Shown: positions 34,428 through 44,470, counted from the first letter of the stretch. The stretch: 64,000 nt of DNA from Gottschalkia purinilytica (GCF_001190785.1 NZ_LGSS01000004.1:1-64000), one strand, 5' to 3'. Notes: generated from the letters alone by a model not told the origin. Numbers and translations are program-made.

Positions 34428-34914
34428 TAGTAACACCCATTTCATTTATTTTATTTGTTATTCTCTTTATTGCATCATAATCAACTTTAGAATAACTTTC
34501 TTTTATCTTAAATATGCTTTTTAAAAGAAACTTTTCTAAAAAGTTCATTTTTTCTAGATTAATTTCATGTCCTAGATGTTCTTTTATAAATGCTTTTTGA
34601 ATAATCAGGTCTGGAATATTATATTTCATATATTCAAGTGCCTTTTCTTTTTCTTCTTTGCAGCAAATAAACAGTCCTAAATTTTTTTCAAGCAAACATT
34701 CTTTATTGTCTTCGACAAACTTTCTTACTTCACTATGCAGTTTACCTGCATAAATAGCACCACAAATTAGCACAGTATCATAATTATCTACATTTTTACA
34801 CTTCTGATTTTTTAAATTTATCATATTAACTTTGCCTTTTAAGTCTTTCATAATAAGCTCTGCACATTTTTTAGTAGATCCATACTTAGAACTAAATATA
34901 ATTAGAGTTTTCAT
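34420..34914 (-). CDS. Flavodoxin-domain protein
   Basis: The 164-residue short-chain flavodoxin-like protein has a TLIIFSSKYGSTKKCAELI phosphate loop at residues 3-21 and a VLICGAIYAGKLH segment near 50, then two further helices. It resembles the flavodoxin/HemG-like family. It is the first gene of an operon with the TetR regulator, and possibly the two downstream flavoproteins. The electron partner is unknown. Confidence 0.82.
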   Translation of the reverse strand: MKTLIIFSSKYGSTKKCAELIMKDLKGKVNMINLKNQKCKNVDNYDTVLICGAIYAGKLHSEVRKFVEDNKECLLEKNLGLFICCKEEKEKALEYMKYNIPDLIIQKAFIKEHLGHEINLEKMNFLEKFLLKSIFKIKESYSKVDYDAIKRITNKINEMGVTNG

Positions 34915-34933
34915 AAACTCACCTCTTTATGTT

Positions 34934-34973
34934 ATTAACATAGTTAATTATATTAACATTGTTAATATAATTA
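34934..34973. promoter_or_regulatory. Tandem TetR-type operators
   Basis: ATTAACATTGTTAAT lies at the centre of a 29-bp perfect palindrome (34945-34973), and a second ATTAAC-ATA-GTTAAT occurs at 34934-34948, with centres 18 bp apart. They overlap the -10 and transcription start. Confidence 0.7.
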
Positions 34974-34997
34974 TATTTCATACTTCATTTTTGTCAA
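34970..34997 (-). promoter_or_regulatory. Promoter of the flavodoxin-TetR operon
   Basis: TTGACA (34997-34992), 16-bp spacer, TATAAT (34975-34970). Confidence 0.75.
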
Positions 34998-35023
34998 CAA
35001 TATATTCCATATAATATAAAAAT

Positions 35024-35048
35024 GCAGAGAAAAGATTCTTTTCTCTGC
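35024..35048 (-). terminator. Hairpin in the 34998-35461 gap
   Basis: GCAGAGAAAAG / CTTTTCTCTGC with TTTTTATA on the minus strand. The rest of the gap contains a small CACGTT / AACGTG inverted repeat near 35285-35305 and otherwise nothing supported. Confidence 0.55.
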
Positions 35049-35461
35049 TATGATATCGCTAAAAATAACACTAATAAAAATACTTGTTACTTATAATTTT
35101 CTATAATATATTCAACTCCTTTTAGATATAATAGTATTAATAAATATATAACAAAGCTATTTAAAACATACTTGAATTTCATTTTAAGTCATTAAAATTA
35201 TATTGTATATATTTTAAAGCTTACAGCTTATATTATAAGCATAACTACTGTTACATCTAGTTATCCACTATATAATATTAATAGACACGTTCTGACAAAC
35301 GTGATAGAATAAAAATATATTTTAGGTGTATCTTCCTTACATTTAATGTCTTCTTTTCAACCCTTTTGTATAAAATAATCTTTGTAGTATTTCCTGTAAA
35401 TTGTGACTATTTTATAATTTATTAATAATAAAATTTAAAATGAATTGGATGGTGTCTAAAG

Positions 35462-36547
35462 TTGTTTGAGGATATTTATAAGAACCTATCAAATAAATTA
35501 AATCTCAGTAAAGATTCAGTCTTATTAACCATTATGGATCCTGTCGACGAAAAAAGTGGCTCTATTTCAGATAAACTTATTTTAACTGGAGACAATTTAG
35601 AATATGACTTTTCTTCCATTAGTAAAGATGAAAGTCTTAATCAAAAAATACCTTACTCTTTAGAAACAGGTAATGTTCAACTTATTAATACTCAAGATGA
35701 AAAATTAGTTTTAGTTGAACCTTATTTTCCTGATCCACGTCTAATTGTCTTAGGCGGTGGTCACATTGCTAAGCCTTTAGTTGAGTTTGGAACTAAATTG
35801 GGATTTTCTGTTACCGTTGTAGATGACAGACCTTCGTTTGCAAATTCCAATCGTTTTCCTGATGCAGATAAAGTTATATGTGAAAGCTTTGAAAACTCAT
35901 TTAATTTAATTAATATAAGTAGATCTGACTTTGTTGTAATTGTAACAAGAGGTCATAGGCATGACGGTATTTGTTTACGTAAATCATTAGATTGCAATCC
36001 AGCATACATTGGTATGATAGGATCAAAACGACGAGTAAAAGGTATGAAAAATGAATTACTGAATGAAGGTTATACAGAAGAACAACTTAATAAACTTAAT
36101 GCTCCTATAGGATTAGATATAGGCGCAATTACTCCAGAAGAAATAGCTCTTTCTATAATAGCTCAGGTTGTTAGTTTTAGAAGAACAGGTAGAAGTAGTT
36201 TAGATAGTAAAGCTGATAGAAAGAAATTTAATTGGCCAGAATTTGATAGTATCGTAATAGATGAAATGGCTAAAGGAATAGAAGAGCCTAAAGCACTTGT
36301 TACTATAATCTCTGCAAAAGGTTCTGTCCCTAGAAAAGCAGGCGCTAAAATGATTGTTTGGGGTGATGGTAGGACAATTGGAAGTATCGGTGGAGGTTGT
36401 AGTGAGGCAAGCGTAATAACTACAGCACGAGATGTTATATTAGATAAAGGATATGTCATTCAACATGTTGACATGACAGGAGATGTAGCAGAAGAAGAAG
36501 GTATGGTCTGCGGTGGAATAATGGATGTACTAATTGAATCTTTCTAG
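35462..36547 (+). CDS. XdhC-family molybdoenzyme maturation factor
   Basis: The 361-residue protein has a Rossmann XdhC_C domain at ~95-240 (LIVLGGGHIAKPLVEFG, TRGHRHDG, GMIGSKRR, GLDIGAITPEEIA) followed by an XdhC_CoxI domain at ~265-360 (SVPRKAGAKM, GSIGGGCSEA, GMVCGG). This order is the reverse of classical XdhC. XdhC binds and sulfurates molybdenum cofactor for xanthine dehydrogenase-type enzymes; the arrangement is seen in clostridial aldehyde oxidoreductase maturation proteins. No molybdoenzyme lies nearby. TTG start, GGATGGTG 8 nt upstream. Confidence 0.85.
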   Translation: MFEDIYKNLSNKLNLSKDSVLLTIMDPVDEKSGSISDKLILTGDNLEYDFSSISKDESLNQKIPYSLETGNVQLINTQDEKLVLVEPYFPDPRLIVLGGGHIAKPLVEFGTKLGFSVTVVDDRPSFANSNRFPDADKVICESFENSFNLINISRSDFVVIVTRGHRHDGICLRKSLDCNPAYIGMIGSKRRVKGMKNELLNEGYTEEQLNKLNAPIGLDIGAITPEEIALSIIAQVVSFRRTGRSSLDSKADRKKFNWPEFDSIVIDEMAKGIEEPKALVTIISAKGSVPRKAGAKMIVWGDGRTIGSIGGGCSEASVITTARDVILDKGYVIQHVDMTGDVAEEEGMVCGGIMDVLIESF

Positions 36548-36579
36548 ATTGATATATATCTAATTATAAATTATAATTA

Positions 36580-36608
36580 AAATCACATCTTAATGGATGT
36601 GATTTTTT
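36580..36608 (+). terminator. Terminator after the XdhC gene
   Basis: AAATCACATC / GATGTGATTT followed by TTTTTT. Confidence 0.85.
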
Positions 36609-36692
36609 TATCAATCATTATTATCTGCTTTACATTTTATGATCATTTAATTCATCTGTTTAATGTTTGTCAAAACATCTAAGAGTTTGTGA

Positions 36693-36733
36693 AAAAATAC
36701 GCTGGCTTAAGAATTTTTAACATCTCAGCCAGC
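36693..36733 (-). terminator. Terminator after htpG
   Basis: GCTGGCT / AGCCAGC stem followed by TATTTTTTC on the minus strand. Confidence 0.75.
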
Positions 36734-36749
36734 ATATATAGAAGTCACA

Positions 36750-38630
36750 CTATTTCATTATTTTACAGATACTATTTGTAAATTCTACAGGATCATTAAC
36801 TGGTAATCCTTCAATAAGAAGTGCTTGATTATATAATAAATTTGTATAAAGATTTAATTTTTCTTTATCCTTTTCGTAAGCATCTTTTAATGATTTAAAT
36901 ACATCATGATTAATATTAATTTCCAATATCTTATCAGCTTTAATATTCTCATCATTAGACATTGTGCTTAGTACTTTTTCCATTTCTATTGAAATCTCAC
37001 CATCATTTGAAAAACATACAGGATGGTGCTTCAATCTTTTTGATGCTCTTACATCTTTTACTTTATCTGATAATATATTTTTCATATATTCAAAAAGTTC
37101 TTTACTATCTTTTTCATTAGAGGAATTATCATTTTCGTTCTCTTCCATTTCAATTCCTAAATCACTACTTGATACAGATTTAAATTCTTTATCTTTATAT
37201 GACATTAATACCTTAATTGTAAATTCATCTATATCATCAGTAAAATACAATATTTCATATCCTTTTTCTGCAACTAATTCTGTTTGTGGAAGCTTATCAA
37301 TTCTTTCATTTGATTCTCCAGATGCATAGTAAATATATTTTTGCTCTTCAGGCATTCTTGAAATATATTCATCTAAAGTTACTAGTTTTTTCTCTTTAGA
37401 CGAGTAGAACATTAACAAATCTTTTAATGTATCTTTATTACTTCCAAAGTCATTATAAACGCCATATTTTAATTGTCTGCCGAAAGATTTATAAAACTCT
37501 TCATATTTTTCTCTTTCATTCTTAAGGAGATCTAACAACTCATTTTTTATTTTATTTGTAATGTTTTTCGCAATCAGTTTAAGTTGTCTATCATGCTGTA
37601 GCATTTCTCTAGATATATTAAGAGATAGATCTTCAGAATCCACCATTCCTTTAACAAAACTAAAATAGTCTGGTAATAGCTCTGAACATTTATCCATTAT
37701 AAGTACACCGTTAGAATATAACTCTAAACCTTTTTCATATTCTCTTGTATAATAATCAAATGGAATTTTTTCTGGAATAAATAAAATTGCGTTATATCTT
37801 ACAAGACCTTCTGCTTTTATATGAATATGTTTAACTGGTTTATCAAATCCATAATGTTTTTCAAAATAGAATCTTTCATAATCTTCTGAAGTAAGCTCAC
37901 TTTTATTTTTCTTCCATATTGGAACCATATTATTTATGGTCTCTTCCTCTATATACTCTTCGTATTCACTATCACTATCTTCTTTAAGCTTACTCTTAGT
38001 TAAGTCCATCTTTATTGGATATCTGATAAAATCAGAATATTTTTTTATAATGTTTCTTAATGTGTATTCTTCTAAATACTCATCATATTTTTCATCTTCT
38101 GTATTCTCTTTTATCTTCAATATAATCTCAGTACCAACTGAGTCTTTTTCACATGGCTCTATAGTATATCCATCAGCCCCTTGTGACTCCCATTTATAGG
38201 CTTCATTGCTACCTAAAGCCTTACTAATAACTGTAACAGTTTCAGCTACCATAAAAGCTGAGTAAAATCCGACACCAAACTGTCCAATAATATCATAACC
38301 ATCTTTTAACTCAGTTTCTTTTTTAAAAGCTAATGATCCACTTTTAGCAATAGTTCCGAGACTATCTTCAAGTTCTTCTTTCGTCATACCTATTCCAGTA
38401 TCAGAAATCTTTAGTAATCGATTTTCTTTATCTGAAACTACCTTTATGTAATACTTATCTTTATCAAAACTAAGACTATCATCTGTTAGAGCTTTATAAT
38501 ACATTTTATCAATTGCATCACTAGCATTAGAAATAAGTTCTCTTAAGAAAATTTCCTTATGAGTATAGATTGAATTGATCATTAGGTCTAATAATCTTTT
38601 AGATTCTGCTTTAAATTGTTTTGTTTCCAA
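36750..38630 (-). CDS. htpG: Hsp90-family molecular chaperone HtpG
   Basis: The 626-residue protein is full length. The GHKL ATPase N-domain shows [20 protein letters not shown] and [11 protein letters not shown]; the middle domain contains [13 protein letters not shown] and SREMLQHDR; and a C-terminal dimerisation domain is present. It is an ATP-dependent cytosolic chaperone. A CIRCE operator and a good promoter precede it, so HrcA control is likely. It is monocistronic with its own terminator. Confidence 0.97.
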   Translation of the reverse strand: METKQFKAESKRLLDLMINSIYTHKEIFLRELISNASDAIDKMYYKALTDDSLSFDKDKYYIKVVSDKENRLLKISDTGIGMTKEELEDSLGTIAKSGSLAFKKETELKDGYDIIGQFGVGFYSAFMVAETVTVISKALGSNEAYKWESQGADGYTIEPCEKDSVGTEIILKIKENTEDEKYDEYLEEYTLRNIIKKYSDFIRYPIKMDLTKSKLKEDSDSEYEEYIEEETINNMVPIWKKNKSELTSEDYERFYFEKHYGFDKPVKHIHIKAEGLVRYNAILFIPEKIPFDYYTREYEKGLELYSNGVLIMDKCSELLPDYFSFVKGMVDSEDLSLNISREMLQHDRQLKLIAKNITNKIKNELLDLLKNEREKYEEFYKSFGRQLKYGVYNDFGSNKDTLKDLLMFYSSKEKKLVTLDEYISRMPEEQKYIYYASGESNERIDKLPQTELVAEKGYEILYFTDDIDEFTIKVLMSYKDKEFKSVSSSDLGIEMEENENDNSSNEKDSKELFEYMKNILSDKVKDVRASKRLKHHPVCFSNDGEISIEMEKVLSTMSNDENIKADKILEININHDVFKSLKDAYEKDKEKLNLYTNLLYNQALLIEGLPVNDPVEFTNSICKIMK

Positions 38631-38688
38631 TTAAATCTCCCCTTTTAAAATATTAAAACTAGACTTGTATTTTATAGTTCATTTTTTA

Positions 38689-38715
38689 TTAGCACTCTAC
38701 ATCATTGAGTGCTAG
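38689..38715. promoter_or_regulatory. CIRCE element (HrcA operator)
   Basis: TTAGCACTC, 9 nt, GAGTGCTAG: one mismatch from the CIRCE consensus. It sits between the htpG promoter and start codon. Confidence 0.95.
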
Positions 38716-38726
38716 TCCTTATTTTT

Positions 38727-38755
38727 TATATATCACATTATATTTATTATGTCAA
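38727..38755 (-). promoter_or_regulatory. Promoter of htpG
   Basis: TTGACA (38755-38750), 17-bp spacer, TATATA (38732-38727), directly upstream of CIRCE. Confidence 0.7.
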
Positions 38756-38800
38756 TTTCTTTTTAGGATTTTTATATAGCTTATTAATTTATTAAACAAT

Positions 38801-38838
38801 AAAAAAGAGTAATCTCTATCTTTAGGTAAATTACTCTC
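38801..38838 (-). terminator. Terminator after the beta-propeller membrane protein
   Basis: GAGTAAT / ATTACTC stem followed by TTTTTTATT on the minus strand. Confidence 0.7.
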
Positions 38839-38895
38839 TATTCATTGAATTTTATTGAATTAAGTATAAAGTATTTTCTATATGATTACTCATCC

Positions 38896-40075
38896 TTATT
38901 CAGTATCAACTTCTTTTAGAAATTTCCATGTTAAACCTAAGTCATCCGAGGTATATAATGCATATCCTTCTCCTTCTTTATGATCGAGTTCCCAATGAGG
39001 TTGTTTGACTTGAAGATACCATTTTCCATTTCTAATATAAGGAGATTCTGCCTGAGTAAAAGGATATATATTAGACTTTTTCTTAAGTACTTCGCTTTCT
39101 ATTTTTACTCCATATTTCTCAACTTGAACAGGACTCCATGATTTTCCTCCATCATCTGTTCTATATAAACAACCTCTATCATCTATTCCCCCATAACTGA
39201 CAAAACCAATATCAGGATTTATGAATCCAACGGAGTGTATAATCCACGATTTAGGCAATATGCTAACTTTATTCCATGTTTTTGATGAATCTTTTGTCTT
39301 ATAGACAGTGATTTCTTCACTGTGCATAGCATAATCACTAGCTATAAATGCATAACCTATTTCTTTAGTTGGAAAGCTTTTAAACTTTACATCAAGTCCC
39401 TCTAAACTAGTTAACTCTTCTTTAAAAGTTTCACGTTTTATTTTATCATAATCATTTGATTCATACTGATCATCTTGATCATCTCGATTATTTTGATTAT
39501 CTTCTACTTTTATTCTATTACCTTTTTCATCAAAATAAATTGTTTTTTGTGGGTCATGTCCATACTCTGTATCAAATGGATCATATCCTCCTTCTCCATA
39601 ATATTCTTCTGTCAAAACTGGCTTACCCATAACAAATAAATTATGATAGGAGTGATAATACACATTTACACTAAAAAAACTATTTACAACTGCAATCATC
39701 TTTTTATTATCTTTAATAATAAGATGTTCTGGATCATAACTAGATACTAAAATATAAAGTGATATAAAAAATACATATATACTTATAATAACGCATAATA
39801 AGGGACTTAGTGAAAAAATATATTTGACATACTTCTTCTTAGAACTCACTTCTTTGTATTCTTTATATGATTGTTGTAAAACAATAGCTAATAATATTAG
39901 AATAGCACATACCCCTATTACTCCAATCAAAGCTACAGCTAATCCAACCCATGGACGAAACATTAAATTGTATTTATCAAGTATTATTCTTCTTATTAGA
40001 AATATTCCTGAAAGAAGTATTAATATAGATAATAATAAAAATATAATTTTTATCTTTTTAGTTTTTAATATTCAT
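38896..40075 (-). pseudogene. Membrane-anchored protein with Asp-box/YCF48-like propeller repeats, frameshifted near its start
   Basis: Two or three N-terminal membrane helices are followed by an acidic linker (NNRDDQDDQ) and a C-terminal domain with Asp-box-like turns: TKDSSKTWNKV, RTDDGGKSWSPV and TSDDLGLTWKFL, as in BNR/YCF48 beta-propellers. A strong start (GAGGTGG, ATG at 40075) reads MNIKN then TAA. Removing one A from the AAAAA run at 40062-40066 joins it to the long frame and adds another membrane helix (IFLLLSILILLSGIFLI). The intact-looking remainder starts at 39963 or earlier. It may be a pseudogene, a slippage-expressed gene or a sequence error. The function is unknown. Confidence 0.6.
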
Positions 40076-40410
40076 AGCACCACCTCTAAATACATCTAAT
40101 ATAGATTGTCCCAATAGAATAATTACAGTTCTCTTATGTCCTGGAAATTTTAAAAATTAACTATAATTGTCTATAATTTAATTCATTACGGTTATTGTTG
40201 AACATAGTTTATAAGTCCTAACATCTTTTCTGAAACAAAACCATCACACATAAGTAAACTTTGTACCTGCTAAAAATTAGTTATACTATTTCAAGATTAT
40301 ATCATAATGAGTATAGAGAATATACCAAATAATTCCTCTCTTTAAAAACAAAGATACTTTTTATCTCAATGATAAAATCGAATATATAAGTCGAAAAACT
40401 TAAATTTACA

Positions 40411-40518
40411 ATGAAAATTTATCTTGAAGCAATATATGAATTTTCAGATAGAGAAAAGGAAGTATGAGTAACAGATATTTCTATCATTCAAAGATTCATG
40501 AAAACATACAAAAATTAA
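40411..40518 (+). pseudogene. DtxR/MntR-family regulator remnant (N-terminus fused to C-terminal tail)
   Basis: MKIYLEAIYEFSDREKEV, TGA, VTDIS matches the N-terminal HTH start of DtxR-type iron/manganese repressors (YLEAIYELS..EVRVTDIA). The in-frame TGA is consistent with CGA to TGA. The frame then jumps to IIQRFMKTYKN and stops, matching the C-terminal tail of the second remnant at 54977-55144. Most of the gene is deleted. It lies just downstream of the siderophore ABC genes. The rest of 40076-40610 shows nothing else. Confidence 0.65.
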
Positions 40519-40521
40519 AAA

Positions 40522-40568
40522 GTCCCCCTAATATAATTCATGCTCTATAATAGGAGGATTTTTTCTTT
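40522..40568. terminator. Bidirectional terminator
   Basis: TCCCCCTA..TATA / TATAATAGGAGGA stem with TTTTTTC; it resembles the terminator at 55145-55188. Confidence 0.7.
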
Positions 40569-40610
40569 TAGTATCAGTTTTTTATATTTTTTATTACTAA
40601 AAATATTAAA

Positions 40611-41399
40611 TTAATTAAAAGCTTTACTATAAGGAACACACATTGGAGTATTATATATTGGATCTTTTATAATCATACAATCCATATTAAAAACGTCTTT
40701 TACAGTCTCTTTTGTAATTACATCATCAGGTTTGCCCTTTTTATAAACCCCTTTATTCTTTATAGCAATAATATGATCTGCATATCTACAACTTAAATTG
40801 AGATCATGCAAAACCATAACTATAGTTTTTTTCTCATCCCTATTGAGTCTATATAATAAATCAAGAACTTCTATTTGATGCGTCATATCCAAGTAAGTAG
40901 TTGGTTCATCTAGAAGTATAATATCTGTTCCCTGTGCCAATACCATAGCAATCCATACTCTCTGTCTTTGTCCACCAGATAAAGAGTCCACATTCATATC
41001 TGATAATTCTAAAGTCTGAGTAGATTTTAAAGCTTTGTTTACCATTTCCTTGTCTTCATCTGTGTGTTTATTCTTCCAACTTTGATATGGATGTCTTCCC
41101 ATTTCTACCAATTCTCTAACTGTAAGACTACCTGGAGCCATAGGACTTTGAGGTAGTATGGCTAGATTTTTAGCAATTGTTTTAGTGGGAATTGAAGCTA
41201 TATCTTCACCATTTAAAATAATAGAACCATCTATTGGCTTAAGTAACCTAGCAAATGATCTTAGCATTGTAGACTTACCACATCCATTGGAACCAATAAA
41301 TATACTTATTTTATTTTCAGGTATTTCGAAACTAACTTCATCTATAATAATGGAATGATCATATCCTAATTTTAATTTCTGTGCTTCAATTGATTTCAT
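40611..41399 (-). CDS. Iron-siderophore ABC transporter ATP-binding protein (FhuC/FecE type)
   Basis: The 262-residue ATPase shows Walker A GSNGCGKST near residue 36, Q-loop LPQSPMAPGSLTVRELVEMGR, signature LSGGQRQR, Walker B ILLDEPTTYLD, and H-loop VLHDLNLSCRYAD. The family powers ferric-siderophore or cobalamin import. It lies 6 bp after the fused permease in a Fur-box-controlled operon. Confidence 0.93.
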   Translation of the reverse strand: MKSIEAQKLKLGYDHSIIIDEVSFEIPENKISIFIGSNGCGKSTMLRSFARLLKPIDGSIILNGEDIASIPTKTIAKNLAILPQSPMAPGSLTVRELVEMGRHPYQSWKNKHTDEDKEMVNKALKSTQTLELSDMNVDSLSGGQRQRVWIAMVLAQGTDIILLDEPTTYLDMTHQIEVLDLLYRLNRDEKKTIVMVLHDLNLSCRYADHIIAIKNKGVYKKGKPDDVITKETVKDVFNMDCMIIKDPIYNTPMCVPYSKAFN

Positions 41400-41405
41400 C
41401 TTAAT

Positions 41406-43445
41406 TTACCTCCTGACTTTTGATGAAGAATGCATTAGCCATAAAAAGTAAGGACCACCAATAACAGCTACAACAAGTCCAGATGGGACTTCACTTGGAT
41501 AAATTACTACTCTTCCAATAAAATCAGAGACTAGTAGTATTATTCCTCCAATAAGAGCCGTTAATATAATAACCTTTCTATGTTTTACTCCTACTAACAT
41601 TCTTGACATATGTGGTGCTAATAAGCCAATAAATCCAACCGTACCTACAGTAGAAACTGCAACTGATGCTAATAAGATACCTACTAAAGATGTTAAAAGT
41701 CTTATTTTAGGAACATTAGTACCTATTCCAGTAGCAACATCTTCTCCTAACATAACAGCATCTAAATCTTTACTAAGGATCCACGATATTGGAAAAAATA
41801 TTATTAGTGAAACTCCGAGAACAATAACATTACTCCATTTGCTTCCATAAGTACTACCTGCTAACCATGTTAATGAAGCTGCAGCACCTACTTTTGTATT
41901 CACTATTATTATGTTCACACCTGCAGAACATAAAGCTGTAACAGCCATACCTACTAACACAAGCATAGCTGGATTGAATTTTGATTTACGTGAAATTATA
42001 AAAATCACAGTAGCAGCAATAATTGCACCTAAAAATGCACTTATTGTTATTAAATAATTAGGAGAATGAGGAACAAAGTACATAAGTACTAAAGCCCCTA
42101 GTGCAGCACCTGGAGTAACTCCTAAAATTGAAGGATCTGCTAAAGGATTATTAAGTACAGTTTGAAGTAGAAATCCACTTAATCCTAGTACGATACCTGC
42201 TAGTAGTGCTGTAATCACTCTAGGAAGCCTAATATGATTTATAGTAAGATTAGAAACAGTATCACCTTTACCCATTAAAATAGAGATTATTTCTTTATAG
42301 CTGTATTCAACTCCACCAAATCTCAATGACATAAGTAAAGTTATAACCAATACTATTAGTCCTATCATTATAAGTAATTTATAGGAAATCTTAGTCTTGG
42401 CTTCTACGACATTCAATCCCCTAGATGAGTTTCTTAAATTTTTACCAGTTTTATATGCAAGATACATAAGCCAAGGCGCACCTAGTAAAGCCGTAAAAGC
42501 ACCAACTGGAAGTTCATAACTACCACTTGTAAAAATTCTTGCAAGTATATCTGAGCCAATTAGTATAACTCCTCCCCATACGAAAGAAAGAATCGTATAA
42601 TGGATATGTTTCTTAAATCCTAGTCGCTTAATTATATGTGGAGAAGCAAGTCCAACAAATCCAATAGGACCTACTACAGTGATAACAGCTGATGTAATGA
42701 TAACTCCAATCATTATACCTACATATCTGTAAGATATAACATTTAGGCCTAAAGAAGTAGCAACATCATCTCCAAGTTCTAAAATATCTAGTTTTGAAGA
42801 TATTATTATTGCACTAATAAGGCAAATCAAAACTATTGGAAAGCTAAAGTTAACACCACGCCAGCTACTTTGAGCTAAAGATCCCGATCCCCATAGAAAT
42901 AGTCCAGATGTTTCCTTTTCAAATAATATCTGAAGTGCAGCCGTTATCGATGAAAAAACAAGAGATATTGCTACGCCAGCTAAAGCCATCTGTATAGGAT
43001 TTGACTTTCTACCGCCTCCAAGATTATATACTATAAGTGCTGTTCCAAGTGCTCCTAAAAGTGCTGGAAAAAATGCAATTTGTATTAAGTTTGACGGTAT
43101 AAATATTGAGAAAAATATTACAGCAAGATAAGCACCAGCGTTAATACCTAGTGTAGATTCAGATGCTAAAGGGTTTCTCATTAAGCTTTGAAATAGTACT
43201 CCACTTACACCTAAAGCTCCACCAGCAATAATACCAATAGCTAGTCTTGGTAATCTTAAATCTCTTATGAGATGGTGTTTCATAGTATCTTTCGGATTTA
43301 AAATAGATTCAATAATTTCTTTGAATGATATAGGTATAGACCCTTGATTAATATGAACAACAGATAATATCCCTAAAATAAACAAGCCTCCTATTAACAT
43401 AGCTAATAGGAGAGTTTTTTCTTTCTTTAAAGTTAGATTATTCAT
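41406..43445 (-). CDS. Fused double FecCD-type iron-siderophore permease (FhuB-like)
   Basis: The 679-residue protein has two homologous halves, each ~10 helices: residues 1-335 and 350-679. Each repeats RLPRxxxxxxxGxxLGxSGxLxQ..NPLA and GPIGFVGLxxPHxxR or GTVGFIGLLAPHMSR, the conserved FecCD elements. The fusion provides the whole membrane channel, as in E. coli FhuB. The start overlaps the binding-protein stop by 8 bp. It depends on a binding protein that is frameshifted here. Confidence 0.92.
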   Translation of the reverse strand: MNNLTLKKEKTLLLAMLIGGLFILGILSVVHINQGSIPISFKEIIESILNPKDTMKHHLIRDLRLPRLAIGIIAGGALGVSGVLFQSLMRNPLASESTLGINAGAYLAVIFFSIFIPSNLIQIAFFPALLGALGTALIVYNLGGGRKSNPIQMALAGVAISLVFSSITAALQILFEKETSGLFLWGSGSLAQSSWRGVNFSFPIVLICLISAIIISSKLDILELGDDVATSLGLNVISYRYVGIMIGVIITSAVITVVGPIGFVGLASPHIIKRLGFKKHIHYTILSFVWGGVILIGSDILARIFTSGSYELPVGAFTALLGAPWLMYLAYKTGKNLRNSSRGLNVVEAKTKISYKLLIMIGLIVLVITLLMSLRFGGVEYSYKEIISILMGKGDTVSNLTINHIRLPRVITALLAGIVLGLSGFLLQTVLNNPLADPSILGVTPGAALGALVLMYFVPHSPNYLITISAFLGAIIAATVIFIISRKSKFNPAMLVLVGMAVTALCSAGVNIIIVNTKVGAAASLTWLAGSTYGSKWSNVIVLGVSLIIFFPISWILSKDLDAVMLGEDVATGIGTNVPKIRLLTSLVGILLASVAVSTVGTVGFIGLLAPHMSRMLVGVKHRKVIILTALIGGIILLVSDFIGRVVIYPSEVPSGLVVAVIGGPYFLWLMHSSSKVRR

Positions 43446-44384
43446 TGTTTGTAAACCTTTCTACTACAGTATCAACAAAAGTTAGAGTTGATAGTGGTCC
43501 AAATGGCGAAGCATTTTTACCAATATAATATATTTTGTTATTAGCATAAAAACCTAAGTTATTTAATACATCTTTAGAGATCAGATTAGAATTAAAAACA
43601 TTTGATTCCTTGTCTGCAATAAATATCAAGTTATGCTTATCTAGTCCTACTAAGTTCTCTACATTAATATTTGTCTGTCCATATTCCTCAAATTTATCTG
43701 GTTTGTATAAATTTTTGAATCCAATTTTCTCTAAAATAGCAGTATGAAGTGATGTATCTGTAAATAAATATAATGATGCAGTATCTTTTGTAGATAAATC
43801 TATAGCTTCAATATAATTAAAATCTATATCTTTTTGTTCTAACTTATTTTTTGCATCTTTATATGCCGTTTCCAATTTTGAAATAACCTCATCTGCCTTT
43901 TTCTCTAATCCTAAAGCAGTACCCATAGTCTTAAGTGATGAAATCATATGTCCATATTCACCTTCTCCACCTTTTTCTGGATAAGGATTTAGAATTATTG
44001 TAGGTGCTATTTTACTTAATAGCTCATAATCATATTCGTAATAAGATGCGCTAACTATTAAATCCGGCTTAAGTTTAGCTATTTCTTCTAAATTTGCAGC
44101 ACCTCTTGTTCCTAAGTTAACTACTTCAGGGCTTAGTTTGCATCAATGTTAACCCATTCTTTAAATCCAGGAATGTCTGTCATACCTACAGGTTGAACAC
44201 CTAGTGACAGTAAGTTTTCACCATAAATCCATTCCAAGACAACAACTCTTTTAGCTGGAGATTCAAGAACCGTAGTACCTGCTTCATGTTCTATTGTAAT
44301 AGAACCTTCTTCTTTTTTAGACGTACATCCAACTAGAGATATTATTAAAATAATTAGTATAAATAAACTTGCAAACTTTTTCAC
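43438..44384 (-). pseudogene. Iron-siderophore substrate-binding lipoprotein, frameshifted
   Basis: The N-terminal part (83 codons from 44384) has a lipoprotein signal ending LVGC and the start of a FecB/FhuD-like domain (PAKRVVVLEWIYGENLLSLGVQPVG). It ends at TAA 44133. The other frame resumes without a gap as LSPEVVNLGTRGAANLEEIAKLKPDLIV and runs to 43438. One base is missing near 44137-44138 in GCAAACTAAG. All other parts of the ~315-residue protein are present. Either the uptake system is inactivated or the base is a sequencing error. Confidence 0.85.
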
Positions 44385-44437
44385 GTCATTCCTCCTAAAT
44401 AAGTATTCATATTATTGCATTTTAAGATATAATAAAA

Positions 44438-44470
44438 CCATGGAAATGATATTCATTATCATTTCCATGG
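44438..44470. promoter_or_regulatory. Fur box of the siderophore operon
   Basis: A 14-bp inverted repeat (CCATGGAAATGATA / TATCATTTCCATGG, 5-nt centre) contains TGATATTCATTATCA (44447-44461), one mismatch from the 7-1-7 Fur consensus. It overlaps the -10 (TACCAT, 44472-44467) of a promoter with TTGACA at 44495-44490. Confidence 0.88.
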
